64,000 bases of DNA from Halomonas dongshanensis (GTDB lineage: Bacteria > Pseudomonadota > Gammaproteobacteria > Pseudomonadales > Halomonadaceae): assembly GCF_024790395.1 (NCBI RefSeq), contig NZ_JAJISC010000003.1, positions 248,001 to 312,000 of the forward strand, read 5' to 3'. The notes below the pieces were generated by a model. The model did no database searches and was not told where the DNA came from. It saw nothing but the letters and a program-made list of their open reading frames with translations. Position 1 is the stretch's first letter; each line of letters begins with the position of its first letter. This document shows, one piece after another, positions 18,207-27,013 of the stretch. A program made the translations under genes and the position numbers.

Positions 18207-19712
18207 ATGAGTTCGTCCTCCGCCGATCGCCGCGCCCCCTTGGGCGACGACAAGAATGTTATCGACCTGGCCCTGTTTGGTGCGCTGGGGGATCTGGCCA
18301 TGCGTAAGCTGTTCCCCGCCCTCTACCAGCTCGATCGTGAAGGGCTGATGCCGCAGGCCACGCGGATCATGGGGCTTGCACGGCAATCCATCGATGCCGC
18401 GTCCTTTCGCGAGCAGGTCGCCGCTACGCTCAAAGAGCGTATAAAGCCCAGCGAGCAGGACGAAAAAGCCATCGAGCGCTTTCTTGCGCGCCTGGACTAC
18501 CTAGCGCTCGATTTTACCGAGCAGAGCGGCTACGCGGGGCTGCGCGACTGGCGCGCCAACGCCCGCCATCCCATGGTGGTTTACCTCTCGGTGGGCGCGC
18601 GTATTTATGGCGATATCTGCCGCCATCTACACGCCAGCGGCAGCCTCGATGACGAGACGCGGGTGGTGGTGGAAAAACCCATTGGCTACGACCTGGAATC
18701 GTCTCACGAGATCAACGACGCCATCGGCGCGGTGTTTCCTGAGTCGCGCATCTATCGCATCGATCACTACCTGGGTAAGGAGACGGTGCAGAACCTGATT
18801 GCCATGCGCTTTGCCAACCCACTATTCGGCAACCAGTGGAATCAGAACCACATCTCTTACGTCGAGATCACCGTGGCTGAGAAAGTCGGCATCGAAGGGC
18901 GTTGGGGCTATTTCGACGATGCCGGGCAGCTCAGAGACATGGTGCAAAACCATCTCCTACAGCTTCTCTGCCTGATCGCCATGGACCCACCCTCGAACCT
19001 CGACGCCGACGCCATTCGCGACGAGAAGGTCAAGGTGCTCAAGGCACTCAAGCCCTTCACCGGTGAGGCCCTGGGGCGCGACGTGGTGCGCGGCCAGTAC
19101 ATCGCGGGCACCAGTGACGGCAAATCCGTTCCCGGCTATCTCGACGAAGAAGGTGCCAATACCCAGAGCCAGACCGAAACCTTCGTAGCGATGAAGACCG
19201 AAGTGTCCAACTGGCGCTGGGCAGGCGTGCCGTTTTACCTGCGTACCGGCAAGCGCATGCCCGAGAAGCTCTCGCAGATCGTCATTCATTTTCGCCAACA
19301 GCCACACTACATCTTCGACCCCGACCAGCGCGGGATCGCTTCCAACAAGTTGATCATTCGTCTGCAGCCCGAAGAGGGCATCGCCCTGCAGGTGCTGACC
19401 AAGGACAGCGGCCTGGATAAAGGCATGCGCCTGCGTCCCGGGCCACTGCATCTCGATTTCAACAGCGCCTTTCCCAAATCGCGTATTCCTGACGCCTACG
19501 AGCGACTATTGCTCGAGGTAATGAAAGGCCAGCAGTACCTGTTCGTGCGTCGGGACGAGGTCGAGCACGCCTGGCGCTGGTGCGACCAACTGATCGAAGG
19601 CTGGAAAGCCCGCGAGACGCCGCCGCGCCGCTATCCCGCAGGCTCCTGGGGGCCGGTGGCATCGATTGCCATGATCACCCAAGATGGACGCAGCTGGTAC
19701 GAGGATTACTAA
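18207..19712 (+). CDS. zwf: Glucose-6-phosphate 1-dehydrogenase
   Basis: 501 residues from ATG 18207 (AAGGAG 8 nt upstream; a longer in-frame start at 18174 lacks a site). NADP-binding fingerprint [20 protein letters not shown] at 23-42, [10 protein letters not shown] with the substrate-contacting Lys, and the active-site signature RIDHYLGKE at 185-193 with catalytic His. It oxidises glucose-6-phosphate to 6-phosphogluconolactone, feeding the Entner-Doudoroff path encoded with pgl, eda, edd and glk in this window. A HexR-like site lies upstream. The pgl start follows the stop after 1 nt. Confidence 0.98.
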   Translation: MSSSSADRRAPLGDDKNVIDLALFGALGDLAMRKLFPALYQLDREGLMPQATRIMGLARQSIDAASFREQVAATLKERIKPSEQDEKAIERFLARLDYLALDFTEQSGYAGLRDWRANARHPMVVYLSVGARIYGDICRHLHASGSLDDETRVVVEKPIGYDLESSHEINDAIGAVFPESRIYRIDHYLGKETVQNLIAMRFANPLFGNQWNQNHISYVEITVAEKVGIEGRWGYFDDAGQLRDMVQNHLLQLLCLIAMDPPSNLDADAIRDEKVKVLKALKPFTGEALGRDVVRGQYIAGTSDGKSVPGYLDEEGANTQSQTETFVAMKTEVSNWRWAGVPFYLRTGKRMPEKLSQIVIHFRQQPHYIFDPDQRGIASNKLIIRLQPEEGIALQVLTKDSGLDKGMRLRPGPLHLDFNSAFPKSRIPDAYERLLLEVMKGQQYLFVRRDEVEHAWRWCDQLIEGWKARETPPRRYPAGSWGPVASIAMITQDGRSWYEDY

Positions 19713-19713
19713 T

Positions 19714-20379
19714 ATGAGCAACCCACGTAATGCCTTGGCCCAGCAGCTGGCCGAAGCCGTCTATCAAGCGCTTAGCGATGATCTCGAACGCCAAGACAAG
19801 GTGCTGCTGGTGGTTTCCGGCGGTTCGACGCCAGTGGCGTTTTTCGCCGCACTCGCCCAAAAGCCGCTGCCCTGGGCGCGGGTACAGGTAACGCTGGCTG
19901 ACGAGCGCTGGGTCGATGCCCAGAGCCAAGACAGCAACGCCAGGCTGGTACGCGAGCATCTGCTCATCGGCGAGGCCGCAAACGCCGAGTTCGTTACGTT
20001 GACGACCTCTGACGAGACCCCGGAGCAGGGCGTCGACGAAATAGCAAGACGCGTCGAGCCGCTAGCCTGGCCCGCGAGCGTGGTGGTGTTGGGAATGGGC
20101 GGCGATGGCCACACCGCATCGCTTTTCCCCGATAGCCCCGAGCTTGGCTTGGCCATGACTACCGATGAAGCACTGGTGGCGGTGCGCACGCCGAGCCAGC
20201 CCCAGCCGCGTATCACCTTGAGCGCTGCCCGCTTGCATCAGGCACGCCGTCACTTTTTGCACATCACTGGCGATGACAAGCGCGCGGTGCTCGGTAGCGC
20301 CATGGGAGGCGACGATGTTCGCCAGTTGCCCATCCGAGCTTTTCTAAGCTGCCCGCTGGCCATCTACTGGGCTCCCTAA
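19714..20379 (+). CDS. pgl: 6-phosphogluconolactonase
   Basis: 221 residues from ATG 19714, one base after the zwf stop, which implies translational coupling. DevB-type motifs: LLVVSGGSTPVAFFAAL, WARVQVTLADERWV and VVVLGMGGDGHTASLFPDSP. It hydrolyses 6-phosphogluconolactone, the second Entner-Doudoroff step, in the cytoplasm. A longer in-frame start at 19684 would overlap zwf and is disfavoured because conserved similarity begins after MSNPRNALAQQL. Confidence 0.96.
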   Translation: MSNPRNALAQQLAEAVYQALSDDLERQDKVLLVVSGGSTPVAFFAALAQKPLPWARVQVTLADERWVDAQSQDSNARLVREHLLIGEAANAEFVTLTTSDETPEQGVDEIARRVEPLAWPASVVVLGMGGDGHTASLFPDSPELGLAMTTDEALVAVRTPSQPQPRITLSAARLHQARRHFLHITGDDKRAVLGSAMGGDDVRQLPIRAFLSCPLAIYWAP

Positions 20380-20449
20380 TACTTCATAGCATTTAGTAGC
20401 GTATCTTCTAACAACGCACAGCACGCCCAGTCACGGGTTTGGAGACAAC

Positions 20450-21112
20450 ATGACCATCGATAAACAGCTTCCGTCGACGCGTACCGCCGAGCTCGACAGC
20501 ATCTGCCTCAAAGCCGAAGTGATTCCGGTGATCACCATCGACCGTGTCGAAGACGCCGTGCCCATGGGCCGAGCCCTGGTCGAAGGTGGCCTCAACGTGC
20601 TCGAAATCACTCTGCGTACGAGCTGCGCGTTGGAAGCGGTCAAGCGGATGAAAAAAGAGCTGACCGGCGCAAGCATTGGCGTGGGTACGGTGCTTACGCC
20701 TGCGCAGTACCGTCAGGGCGAGTCGGCAGGCGCCGATTTCGTGGTTACCCCCGGCACCACCGAAGCGCTTTACCGTTATGGCGTCGAAAGCCCGGTACCC
20801 ATGCTGCCGGGGGTCGCCACCGTCTCCGAGCTGATGACCGGCTGGCAGTACGGCTACCGCCGTTTCAAGTTCTTCCCCGCCGAAGCAAGCGGTGGCGCCA
20901 AGGCGATCAAGGCGTTCGCAGGCCCTATTGGCGAAGCACGTTTTTGCCCAACGGGCGGCATCACGCTGGATAACGCCGATGAGTACCTGAAACTGCCTAA
21001 TGTCATGTGCGTTGGCGGCTCTTGGCTCACGCCCAAAGCGATGGTCGAGGCCGAAGACTGGGCAGGCATTAAGAAGCTAGCGCAGGAGGCAGCCGAGCGC
21101 TTCCACCACTAA
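20450..21112 (+). CDS. eda: KDPG aldolase (2-dehydro-3-deoxy-phosphogluconate aldolase)
   Basis: 220 residues. Schiff-base lysine in RRFKFFPAEASGG (Lys140), phosphate-binding CPTGGITLDNA, and GVGTVLTPAQ. It splits KDPG to pyruvate and glyceraldehyde-3-phosphate, completing the Entner-Doudoroff route. GGAG lies 6 nt before the ATG. It is 70 nt downstream of pgl in the same direction and is followed by a strong hairpin at 21135-21168, so zwf-pgl-eda ends here. A second, distinct aldolase of this fold (galactonate type) is at 32704-33321. Confidence 0.97.
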   Translation: MTIDKQLPSTRTAELDSICLKAEVIPVITIDRVEDAVPMGRALVEGGLNVLEITLRTSCALEAVKRMKKELTGASIGVGTVLTPAQYRQGESAGADFVVTPGTTEALYRYGVESPVPMLPGVATVSELMTGWQYGYRRFKFFPAEASGGAKAIKAFAGPIGEARFCPTGGITLDNADEYLKLPNVMCVGGSWLTPKAMVEAEDWAGIKKLAQEAAERFHH

Positions 21113-21134
21113 TACTAATTTAGTAAGACTCTCT

Positions 21135-21168
21135 AAACGCCCAGGCCATGCAGATGGTCTGGGCGTTT
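21135..21168 (+). terminator. Hairpin after zwf-pgl-eda
   Basis: AAACGCCCAG and CTGGGCGTTT form a perfect 10-bp stem around a short loop, 22 nt after the eda stop. The following bases are TAGCGT rather than a T run, so efficiency is uncertain. Confidence 0.65.
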
Positions 21169-21264
21169 AGCGTGTTGGAGAACTGATCGATCAAGATTAA
21201 TTAGCAGGGTTAAGACCAAAGGCGGATAACTTGGCTGAATCGGTTTACCTAGAATGAGCATTGA

Positions 21265-21277
21265 ATTGTCTGACATA
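21265..21277. promoter_or_regulatory. GntR-type operator before the sugar symporter, shared with dgoR
   Basis: ATTGTCTGACATA contains the palindrome TGTCTGACA (21267-21275), 64 nt before the symporter start. The same core, extended to AAATGTCTGACATTT, lies before the GntR-type regulator at 37086-37100. TGTC-N-GACA is compatible with FadR-subfamily GntR sites. Confidence 0.6.
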
Positions 21278-21338
21278 TAGCTGGCCTGGCGCCACTATGC
21301 CAATAATCGCCATGCCAACAACAAGGAGGTGGGCAATA

Positions 21339-22937
21339 ATGCATTTGCTGACTTTGGCGTCCTTTCTGTTCTTTACCGCACTGGTCGCCTTCGTAACCTG
21401 GCGGATTACCCGCCGCGACGACCACTCCAGCACCAGCGGCTACTTTCTTGCCGGGCGCAGCCTGACGTTCCCGCTAATTGCTGGCTCGCTTTTGATGACC
21501 AACCTCTCCACCGAGCAGATGGTGGGCCTGAACGGCTCTGCCTTCGCCGATGGCCTAAGCGTTATGGCCTGGGAAGTAGTGGCGGTCATCGCGCTGGTGG
21601 CGCTCGCGCTGTTCTTTCTGCCGCGCTTTCTCAAAAGCGGGATCGCTACACTTCCGCAGCTTTTAGAAATCCGCTTCGACAAGACCACTCAACTGATCAC
21701 CAATGTGATCTTTCTGATTGCCTACGCGGTAATCCTGCTGCCGATCATTCTCTACTCTGGCGCCATTGGCCTGCAGGGCATGCTCGATCTGCCGGGGCTA
21801 ACGGGCATTCAGTCGTCGACCACGCTATTGTGGCTCACCGTTTGGATCGTCGGCATTATCGGCGCCGTGTATGCGCTGTTCGGCGGGCTACGCACCGTGG
21901 CCGTATCGGATACGCTCAACGGCGCAGGGCTCTTGATTGGCGGCTTCGTCATCGTCTACTTCGGCCTGCAGGCGGTGAGCGACGGTACGGGCGTGATGGA
22001 AGGGTGGAGCATTCTCAAGGAGACCAACCCCGAGCAGCTGAACTCCATCGGTGGTTCCGAGCAGCAGGTACCGTTTTTCACGCTGTTCACTGGGGTCTTT
22101 TTGATCAACCTGTTCTACTGGAGCACTAACCAGCAGATCATTCAGCGCACCTTTGCTGCCAAAAACCTGGCCGAAGGGCAGAAGGGCGTGCTGCTCACCG
22201 GCTTTTTCAAACTGCTTGGCCCGCTGTATTTGGTGCTGCCGGGCATCATTGCCTATCACCTTTATGCCGATGACGGTATTCGCGCCGACGACGCCTACGG
22301 CTACCTGGTCTTCAACGTGCTGCCGCCGTACCTGACTGGCTTCTTCGCCGCCGTCATGGTCGGGGCGATTCTCTCTTCGTTCAACTCGGCGCTGAACAGC
22401 ACCACGACGATCTTCAGCCTGGGGATCTACAAGGGCGTACTGAACCCCGAGGCGAGCGAAGCGCAGGTAGTGAAATCCGGCAAGGTATTCGGCTGGATCA
22501 TGGCCGTGATCACCATGATCATCGCGCCGCTGTTGGCGGGGCAAGAGAGCCTATTCGGCTACCTGCAGAAGATGAACGCGATCTACTTCATTCCTATCCT
22601 CGCCGTGGTGATCGTCGGCCTTTTGACCAAGCGCGTACCGCCCATGGCGGCGAAGATCGCTCTGGTAGGTGGCTGCTTGATGATCGCTGCAGGCTACTTC
22701 GTGCCGCCGTTCACCCTACTGCCGGAAGTGATGCACGAGTTCCACTTCGTTGCCTTGGTGTTTGCGCTGCTGGTGGTCATCATGCTGGTGATCGGCAAGC
22801 TGCGTCCACGGGAAACCGACTGGGTTCAGCAGGACTCCGGGGACGTTGATCTCACGCCTTGGAAAGGCGCGGTACCCGTCGGTGCGGTGCTGGTGATTCT
22901 GGTGATCGTGATGTATGTCAGCTTCGCGGGTGGTTGA
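21339..22937 (+). CDS. Sodium:solute symporter, YidK/SGLT-like sugar transporter
   Basis: 532 residues from ATG 21339 (AAGGAGGTGGGCAATA just before it; an in-frame start at 21261 would include the operator). SSS-family features: [49 protein letters not shown] and [20 protein letters not shown], plus about 14 helices. Similarity from memory is closest to E. coli YidK and the Vibrio galactose symporter. Inference: Na+-driven uptake of galactose or a related sugar, because its promoter has the palindrome of the galactonate operon and a piece of that operon's last gene lies directly behind it. Ends at the hairpin 22972-22999. Confidence 0.9.
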   Translation: MHLLTLASFLFFTALVAFVTWRITRRDDHSSTSGYFLAGRSLTFPLIAGSLLMTNLSTEQMVGLNGSAFADGLSVMAWEVVAVIALVALALFFLPRFLKSGIATLPQLLEIRFDKTTQLITNVIFLIAYAVILLPIILYSGAIGLQGMLDLPGLTGIQSSTTLLWLTVWIVGIIGAVYALFGGLRTVAVSDTLNGAGLLIGGFVIVYFGLQAVSDGTGVMEGWSILKETNPEQLNSIGGSEQQVPFFTLFTGVFLINLFYWSTNQQIIQRTFAAKNLAEGQKGVLLTGFFKLLGPLYLVLPGIIAYHLYADDGIRADDAYGYLVFNVLPPYLTGFFAAVMVGAILSSFNSALNSTTTIFSLGIYKGVLNPEASEAQVVKSGKVFGWIMAVITMIIAPLLAGQESLFGYLQKMNAIYFIPILAVVIVGLLTKRVPPMAAKIALVGGCLMIAAGYFVPPFTLLPEVMHEFHFVALVFALLVVIMLVIGKLRPRETDWVQQDSGDVDLTPWKGAVPVGAVLVILVIVMYVSFAGG

Positions 22938-22971
22938 GTCCTTCGGCATAAATGACACCACGTGCTGATAA

Positions 22972-22999
22972 ACATCGCCCCGCTTTTGCGGGGCGATGT
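22972..22999 (+). terminator. Hairpin after the sugar symporter
   Basis: ACATCGCCCCG pairs perfectly with CGGGGCGATGT around a six-base loop (11-bp stem), 34 nt after the symporter stop. The T run is poor, but the stem is symmetric enough to serve both directions. Confidence 0.7.
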
Positions 23000-23028
23000 C
23001 GTTAGAAACTGCTAGTTCATTACAAAGA

Positions 23029-23120
23029 GGCTCAAGCAAGCTTCAATAGCGGCGTGTCGAGCTTGGCAACGCTCAAGAGCTTGAAACAGTGGCCCTGCTT
23101 TGGACATTACAGCTTCAAGT
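23029..23120 (-). pseudogene. Remnant of a lactonase (SMP-30) 3' end, duplicate of 31830-31925
   Basis: GGCTCAAGCAAGCTTCAA is identical at 23029-23046 and 31830-31847. After it the two stretches stay alike (GAAACAGT, CCTGC and others) for about 90 nt. On the minus strand this one reads LEAVMSKAGPLFQA, then after a 2-nt deletion KLDTPLLKLA-stop; the intact lactonase ends STEALAATPQAGSLFQA and LDVAGLYTPLLKLA-stop. It is a frameshifted gene end, in the same orientation as the intact gene 8.8 kb away, and marks the left boundary of the anaerobic island. Confidence 0.85.
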
Positions 23121-23320
23121 TTTATTAATCAGATACTAGCGTAAAAGTTATAAAAGGGTGCGTAGGCCATTTTTATACCGCATGTATCGCGCTTATATCA
23201 TGAGTTCATTTCGACTAGGTGTGGAATGAAATCGTCGAAAATTTTATCTTTCTCTTTTCCTCTATGTGGTCTCATTACCATACGACGTCAAAGGGTTCTG
23301 CTGGAGTTTCTTATTGGTAG
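23121..23320. other. AT-rich spacer at the left end of the anaerobic island
   Basis: No coding potential, RNA gene or clear hairpin seen. Base composition is markedly more AT-rich than the symporter gene before it, in line with the following island genes. Confidence 0.4.
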
Positions 23321-23830
23321 TCAGTTTTTAAGCTGAGTGCGTCGTTTAGCTGACAAGCGTTCCAACCACACACCTATTTCTCGTAAACGTTTTTGTGCTA
23401 GGATTTCCTCGCATCCGTCAAGTAGGTTTTTTAGTGTTAGTCCAAGCTCCGTGTCCCCTTCAATTATTAAACGACGCTGGAAGAAAAGGGTGTCGGGATC
23501 TTCTTCGCGCATGGCAAGGCATAAAAACTCACGCCAACCGCCACGAATAGTTGCTTCACTTTCCTTCTGAGTTAATATCAAACGCTGTGACTTAAGTGTC
23601 AGACTTAGCGTTATACCTAAGTCTGCGACAACGAGACTAATACGCCGATTTTCCAAGGTGTCGAACTCACCCTCTGCGAGCGGTATGCTAAAAGCATGGT
23701 TGAGGAGGGGTTCGACGATTCGTTTCTTGGCTGTAAAAGGTACCCGTGGCTCTAGGAAATAAATTAAATGATGGATGGTTGTTGAGGGCGTAATTGAAAA
23801 AAGTGACGTCAGAAAATCTGAATATGACAC
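23321..23830 (-). CDS. ubiT: UbiT, SCP2-domain lipid-binding protein for O2-independent ubiquinone synthesis
   Basis: 169 residues. The central part (about 25-135) follows the SCP2 sterol-carrier fold pattern as in E. coli YhbT: FLEPRVPFTAKKRIVEPLLN near the start, ENRRISLVVADLGITLSLT and RGGWREFLCLAMREEDPDTL, then FFQRRLIIEGDTELGLTLKN. UbiT works with UbiU and UbiV (both encoded 3-5 kb upstream on the same strand) in anaerobic hydroxylation of the ubiquinone ring. It is separated from nrdG by 268 nt with its own FNR-like box, so it is probably transcribed alone. In Pseudomonas the three ubi genes are contiguous. Confidence 0.9.
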   Translation of the reverse strand: MSYSDFLTSLFSITPSTTIHHLIYFLEPRVPFTAKKRIVEPLLNHAFSIPLAEGEFDTLENRRISLVVADLGITLSLTLKSQRLILTQKESEATIRGGWREFLCLAMREEDPDTLFFQRRLIIEGDTELGLTLKNLLDGCEEILAQKRLREIGVWLERLSAKRRTQLKN

Positions 23831-23903
23831 AGTAGTGCTCCAAGATAAATGAAATTATTAAAGCTGTGACTACTCATGATAGATGTTGCTGATTGTCGTG
23901 ATG

Positions 23904-23917
23904 ATGATATGTGTCAA
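23904..23917. promoter_or_regulatory. FNR/Anr-like box upstream of ubiT
   Basis: ATGATATGTGTCAA fits TTGAT-N4-ATCAA with two differences. It lies 74-87 nt before the ubiT ATG. It has the same form as the boxes before nrdD (26952) and ubiU (29022). Confidence 0.55.
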
Positions 23918-24098
23918 TATTGTGTGATTGGTAAGGGTTGGTTGCATGATAATTTAATTTTAGAAGGGAATTTCTTTAAAATAATTTTACCTGGCTTTTA
24001 GCCAACCAGTTAGAACCTAATCGCCAGGAATAAATAGCTCCATCAGGATATCCCAGTTATAATCATGTCGATAGTTTCGGTAAAGTTTAAGGAGAGTC

Positions 24099-24848
24099 TT
24101 AAAGTCTTAGTTCAATCTGATCAAAGTAAGGCTTCAAACGGCTTATCAGTGCATTCATCTGAGTGGTAGATGGAGCGTTGGCAACTGGCTTAGAGTAAGT
24201 AGGGTCGAAGCATTGCTCGCTGCGGGCTATCTGCAGCGCATAATGACGTACTCCGCAGTCGGCAAGGCTCATTGCCAGGCGTTCCACATCGTCTAGCTGA
24301 AAATCTTTCCAGTGAATTGTGGTACGGCATTCGAAATTGAGTCCGCTGTCGAGCAAAGCTTCCAAGCTGCGGGCATGCAACTGCCAGATGCCTTGGCGGC
24401 CGCAGATGCGGTCAAAGGCTTTTCCGTGTCCTTTTACATCCAGCCCTACCCAATCAAGGTGCGGTAATAATCGGCTAAGGCGCTCAGGATAAGGACCGGC
24501 AGTATGTAGTCCTGTCTTAAAGCCCAATGCTTTTACTGCCTTTACAGCACTGAGCAAGTCGGCATGTAGAGTGGGCTCGCCACCGCTGAATACCACCGCT
24601 TCCAGCAGGTTTTGTCGGGTGCTCAGGAATTCCATTATTGCTTGCCACTCTTGAGGTTCACCTCGGCGCGGCTGAATCATGGTGGGATTGTGGCAGTAGC
24701 CGCAGCGTAGCGGGCAGCCTTGAAAAAAGACAACGCACGCTAGGTGATTGGGGTAATCAAGGGTGGTCATGGGCACCAGGCCGGCAACGGGTAGCCGAAC
24801 CGAAGAAAATTTTTCCCTGGTAGCATCAAGTTTTGTTTGCATAGCCAT
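24099..24848 (-). CDS. nrdG: Anaerobic ribonucleotide reductase activating protein (radical SAM)
   Basis: 249 residues from ATG 24848 (weak TAGGT upstream; an in-frame ATG at 24863 is also possible). The radical-SAM cluster motif CxxxCxxC is in FFQGCPLRCGYCHNPTMI, followed by VVFSGGEPTLHADLL and VGLDVKGHG. It reduces SAM and places the glycyl radical on the class III reductase. The protein is longer than E. coli NrdG (154 aa) and belongs to the longer type seen in Pseudomonas. It sits 69 nt after the separate glycyl-radical domain gene (24918-25082) and after nrdD, its two substrates here. Confidence 0.95.
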   Translation of the reverse strand: MAMQTKLDATREKFSSVRLPVAGLVPMTTLDYPNHLACVVFFQGCPLRCGYCHNPTMIQPRRGEPQEWQAIMEFLSTRQNLLEAVVFSGGEPTLHADLLSAVKAVKALGFKTGLHTAGPYPERLSRLLPHLDWVGLDVKGHGKAFDRICGRQGIWQLHARSLEALLDSGLNFECRTTIHWKDFQLDDVERLAMSLADCGVRHYALQIARSEQCFDPTYSKPVANAPSTTQMNALISRLKPYFDQIELRL

Positions 24849-24917
24849 ATGGAAACCTACCACTGGGGGGCCTGTTGCCAGACTCCCCCGCTGTCGTTAG
24901 AGAAAAGTGAAGGCTAA

Positions 24918-25082
24918 CTACCGAGAGGCGGCAGCTTCGGTGTAATGGCGGCGCTCTTGGTGTTCGGCACGTTTGCCGATGTTGAACTGACTTACTGGAC
25001 GGTGATAACCCATGACCCGGGTCCAGACTTCGCAGCGCTGACGTTGTTCGCTGGGCAAGCTAGCATATTGAGAGGTTTGCAT
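24918..25082 (-). CDS. Separate glycyl-radical domain of anaerobic ribonucleotide reductase (54 aa)
   Basis: A 54-residue frame from ATG 25082 with AAGGA 7 nt upstream. It reads MQTSQYASLPSEQRQRCEVW, then TRVMGYHRPVSQFNIGKRAE and a tail rich in Glu and Arg. R-V-M-G-Y followed by F-N-x-G-K is the C-terminal glycyl-radical loop of NrdD; the Gly in VMGY is the radical site. The main nrdD frame stops 43 nt upstream after the CPVHGYLAGEHEFCPKC zinc segment and lacks this loop. So the reductase is encoded in two pieces, each with its own ribosome site. Compare the small spare-part protein GrcA/YfiD of pyruvate formate-lyase. Relatives may share this layout; I could not check. Confidence 0.85.
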   Translation of the reverse strand: MQTSQYASLPSEQRQRCEVWTRVMGYHRPVSQFNIGKRAEHQERRHYTEAAASR

Positions 25083-25125
25083 TAGTGTGTTCCTTAAGCG
25101 GATAGATAAAAATGAGGTAAATACC

Positions 25126-26877
25126 TCAAGCTGTGGTGGCGTCGATTGCGCTCGCCATTTTTGCCCACAGTGTTTCATCACACTTCGGGCAAAACTCATG
25201 TTCACCCGCCAGGTAGCCATGCACCGGGCAGATCGAGAAGGTGGGTGTTACCGTTAGATAGGGTAAGCGAAAATACGAAAGCGCCGTTTTGACCAGCTTG
25301 CGGCAAGCGGTGGACGAGGTAATTCTCTCACGCATATAAAGGTGTAAAACCGTGCCGCCGGTATAGCGTGTTTGTAGTGGATCTTGATGACTTAGTGCTT
25401 CAAAAGGGTCATCGGTATGGCCTACTGGTAATTGGCTGGAATTAGTGTAGTAAGGTGCGTCTGGTGTTCCGGCCTGAAGAATGTCAGGGAAACGTGCTTT
25501 ATCCTCTCGAGCAAAACGATAGGTCGTGCCCTCTGCTGGCGTCGCTTCAAGGTTATACATATGACCAGTCTGCTCTTGAAATTCACGCATCCGCTCCCGA
25601 ACGTGCTCAAGAAGATCCAGCGCCAGCTGTAGTCCTTGGGGAGCAGCGATATCGAAGCGATCCTCGGTAAAGTTGCGCACCATTTCGTTGAGCCCATTCA
25701 CACCTAGTGTAGAGAAATGATTACGTAACGTGCCCAGGTAGCGCCGGGTAAAGGGGTAGAGTCCCTGATCCATTAGTTTCTGAATGCGGTCGCGCTTGAG
25801 TTCTAGGCTATCGCGCCCGAGTGACAGTAAACGATCCAACTCATTGAACAATCCTGCTCGGTCGCCGACAAAGCGGTAACCCAGTCGGGCACAGTTGATT
25901 GTCACTACTCCCAACGATCCGGTTTGCTCGGCACTACCAAATAAGCCGTTACCACGTTTGAGTAACTCACTTAAATCAAGTTGTAGACGACAGCACATGG
26001 AGCGCACCATGTGGGGTTCAAGATCCGAATTTAGAAAGTTTTGGAAGTAGGGCAAGCCGTATTTGGCGGTTAATGAGAAGAGGCGTTCGGCGTTGTCACT
26101 TTCCCAGTCGAAATCATGAGTAATGTTATAAGTGGGTATCGGGAAAGTGAATACACGCCCATGACGATCTCCGGCTTCCATCACTTCCAGGTAGGCCTGG
26201 TTGATCAAGTCCATTTCAGTCTGTAATTCGCCGTAACTGAATGGCTGCTCCTCTCCGCCAATAATGGGTACTTGTTGACGTAAGTCCTCGGGACAGACCC
26301 AGTCAAAGGTAAGGTTGGTGAAGGGTGTCTGACTACCCCAGCGTGAAGGGACATTGAGGTTATAAATGAATTCCTGAATCGCCTGCTTCACTTGTGCGTA
26401 GGTCAGGCCATCCTTGCGTACGTAGGGAGCCAGATAGGTGTCGAAAGAGCTGAAAGCTTGTGCCCCGGCCCACTCATTTTGCAGCGTACCAAGAAAATTC
26501 ACCATTTGTCCTAAGGCACTCGACAGATGACGGGGTGGGTGGCTTTCGGCTCGCCCTGCTACCCCATTGAACCCCTCTAGAAGAAGAGATCGCAGCGACC
26601 ATCCGGCACAGTAACCACATAGCATATCGAGGTCATGAATATGTAGGTCACCTTCCCTGTGCGCTTCCCCAACGGCCCGGGGATAAATCTCATCTAGCCA
26701 GTAATTGGCAATCAATTTGCCAGAAATATTGAGAATTAAACCGCCTAATGAATAGCCCTGGTTGGCATTGGCATGGACGCGCCAATCGTGGCGTTGGAGG
26801 TACTCGTTGACCGTCGAAGCGACGTCAACATGATGTTTGGCTACCTGAACGCGTGTAAGGTTTTTCACCTGAGACAC
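25126..26877 (-). CDS. nrdD: Anaerobic (class III) ribonucleoside-triphosphate reductase, main subunit without glycyl loop
   Basis: 583 residues. NrdD signatures: NANQGYSLGGLILNISGK, GDLHIHDLDMLCGYCAGWSL, TNLTFDWVCPEDL, GSLGVVTINCARLGY, and near the end TPTFSICPVHGYLAGEHEFC with zinc-site cysteines. Two parts usual in NrdD are missing: the N-terminal ATP-cone (the protein begins close to the catalytic barrel, so dATP activity control is probably absent) and the C-terminal glycyl loop, which is the next gene. It makes deoxynucleotides without O2. An FNR/Anr-like box lies 75-88 nt upstream of the start. Confidence 0.93.
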   Translation of the reverse strand: MSQVKNLTRVQVAKHHVDVASTVNEYLQRHDWRVHANANQGYSLGGLILNISGKLIANYWLDEIYPRAVGEAHREGDLHIHDLDMLCGYCAGWSLRSLLLEGFNGVAGRAESHPPRHLSSALGQMVNFLGTLQNEWAGAQAFSSFDTYLAPYVRKDGLTYAQVKQAIQEFIYNLNVPSRWGSQTPFTNLTFDWVCPEDLRQQVPIIGGEEQPFSYGELQTEMDLINQAYLEVMEAGDRHGRVFTFPIPTYNITHDFDWESDNAERLFSLTAKYGLPYFQNFLNSDLEPHMVRSMCCRLQLDLSELLKRGNGLFGSAEQTGSLGVVTINCARLGYRFVGDRAGLFNELDRLLSLGRDSLELKRDRIQKLMDQGLYPFTRRYLGTLRNHFSTLGVNGLNEMVRNFTEDRFDIAAPQGLQLALDLLEHVRERMREFQEQTGHMYNLEATPAEGTTYRFAREDKARFPDILQAGTPDAPYYTNSSQLPVGHTDDPFEALSHQDPLQTRYTGGTVLHLYMRERITSSTACRKLVKTALSYFRLPYLTVTPTFSICPVHGYLAGEHEFCPKCDETLWAKMASAIDATTA

Positions 26878-26951
26878 CTATATATATGTGTTTTTTGAAT
26901 ATTTGATACTATATGTAGTGTTCAAGGGTAAGCGTTCAGGATTTTTTGGGA

Positions 26952-26965
26952 ATGATTCAGGTCAA
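26952..26965. promoter_or_regulatory. FNR/Anr-like box upstream of nrdD
   Basis: ATGATTCAGGTCAA; on the minus strand TTGACCTGAATCAT. It shares the 12-base core TGATTCAGGTCA with the box before ubiU (29022-29035). Position 75-88 nt before the nrdD ATG suits activation by Anr/FNR under low oxygen. Confidence 0.65.
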
Positions 26966-27013
26966 AAATGTTGAGGAAAAGTAATAAGGCATCGTGGCAC
27001 TTACGCTATAGCC

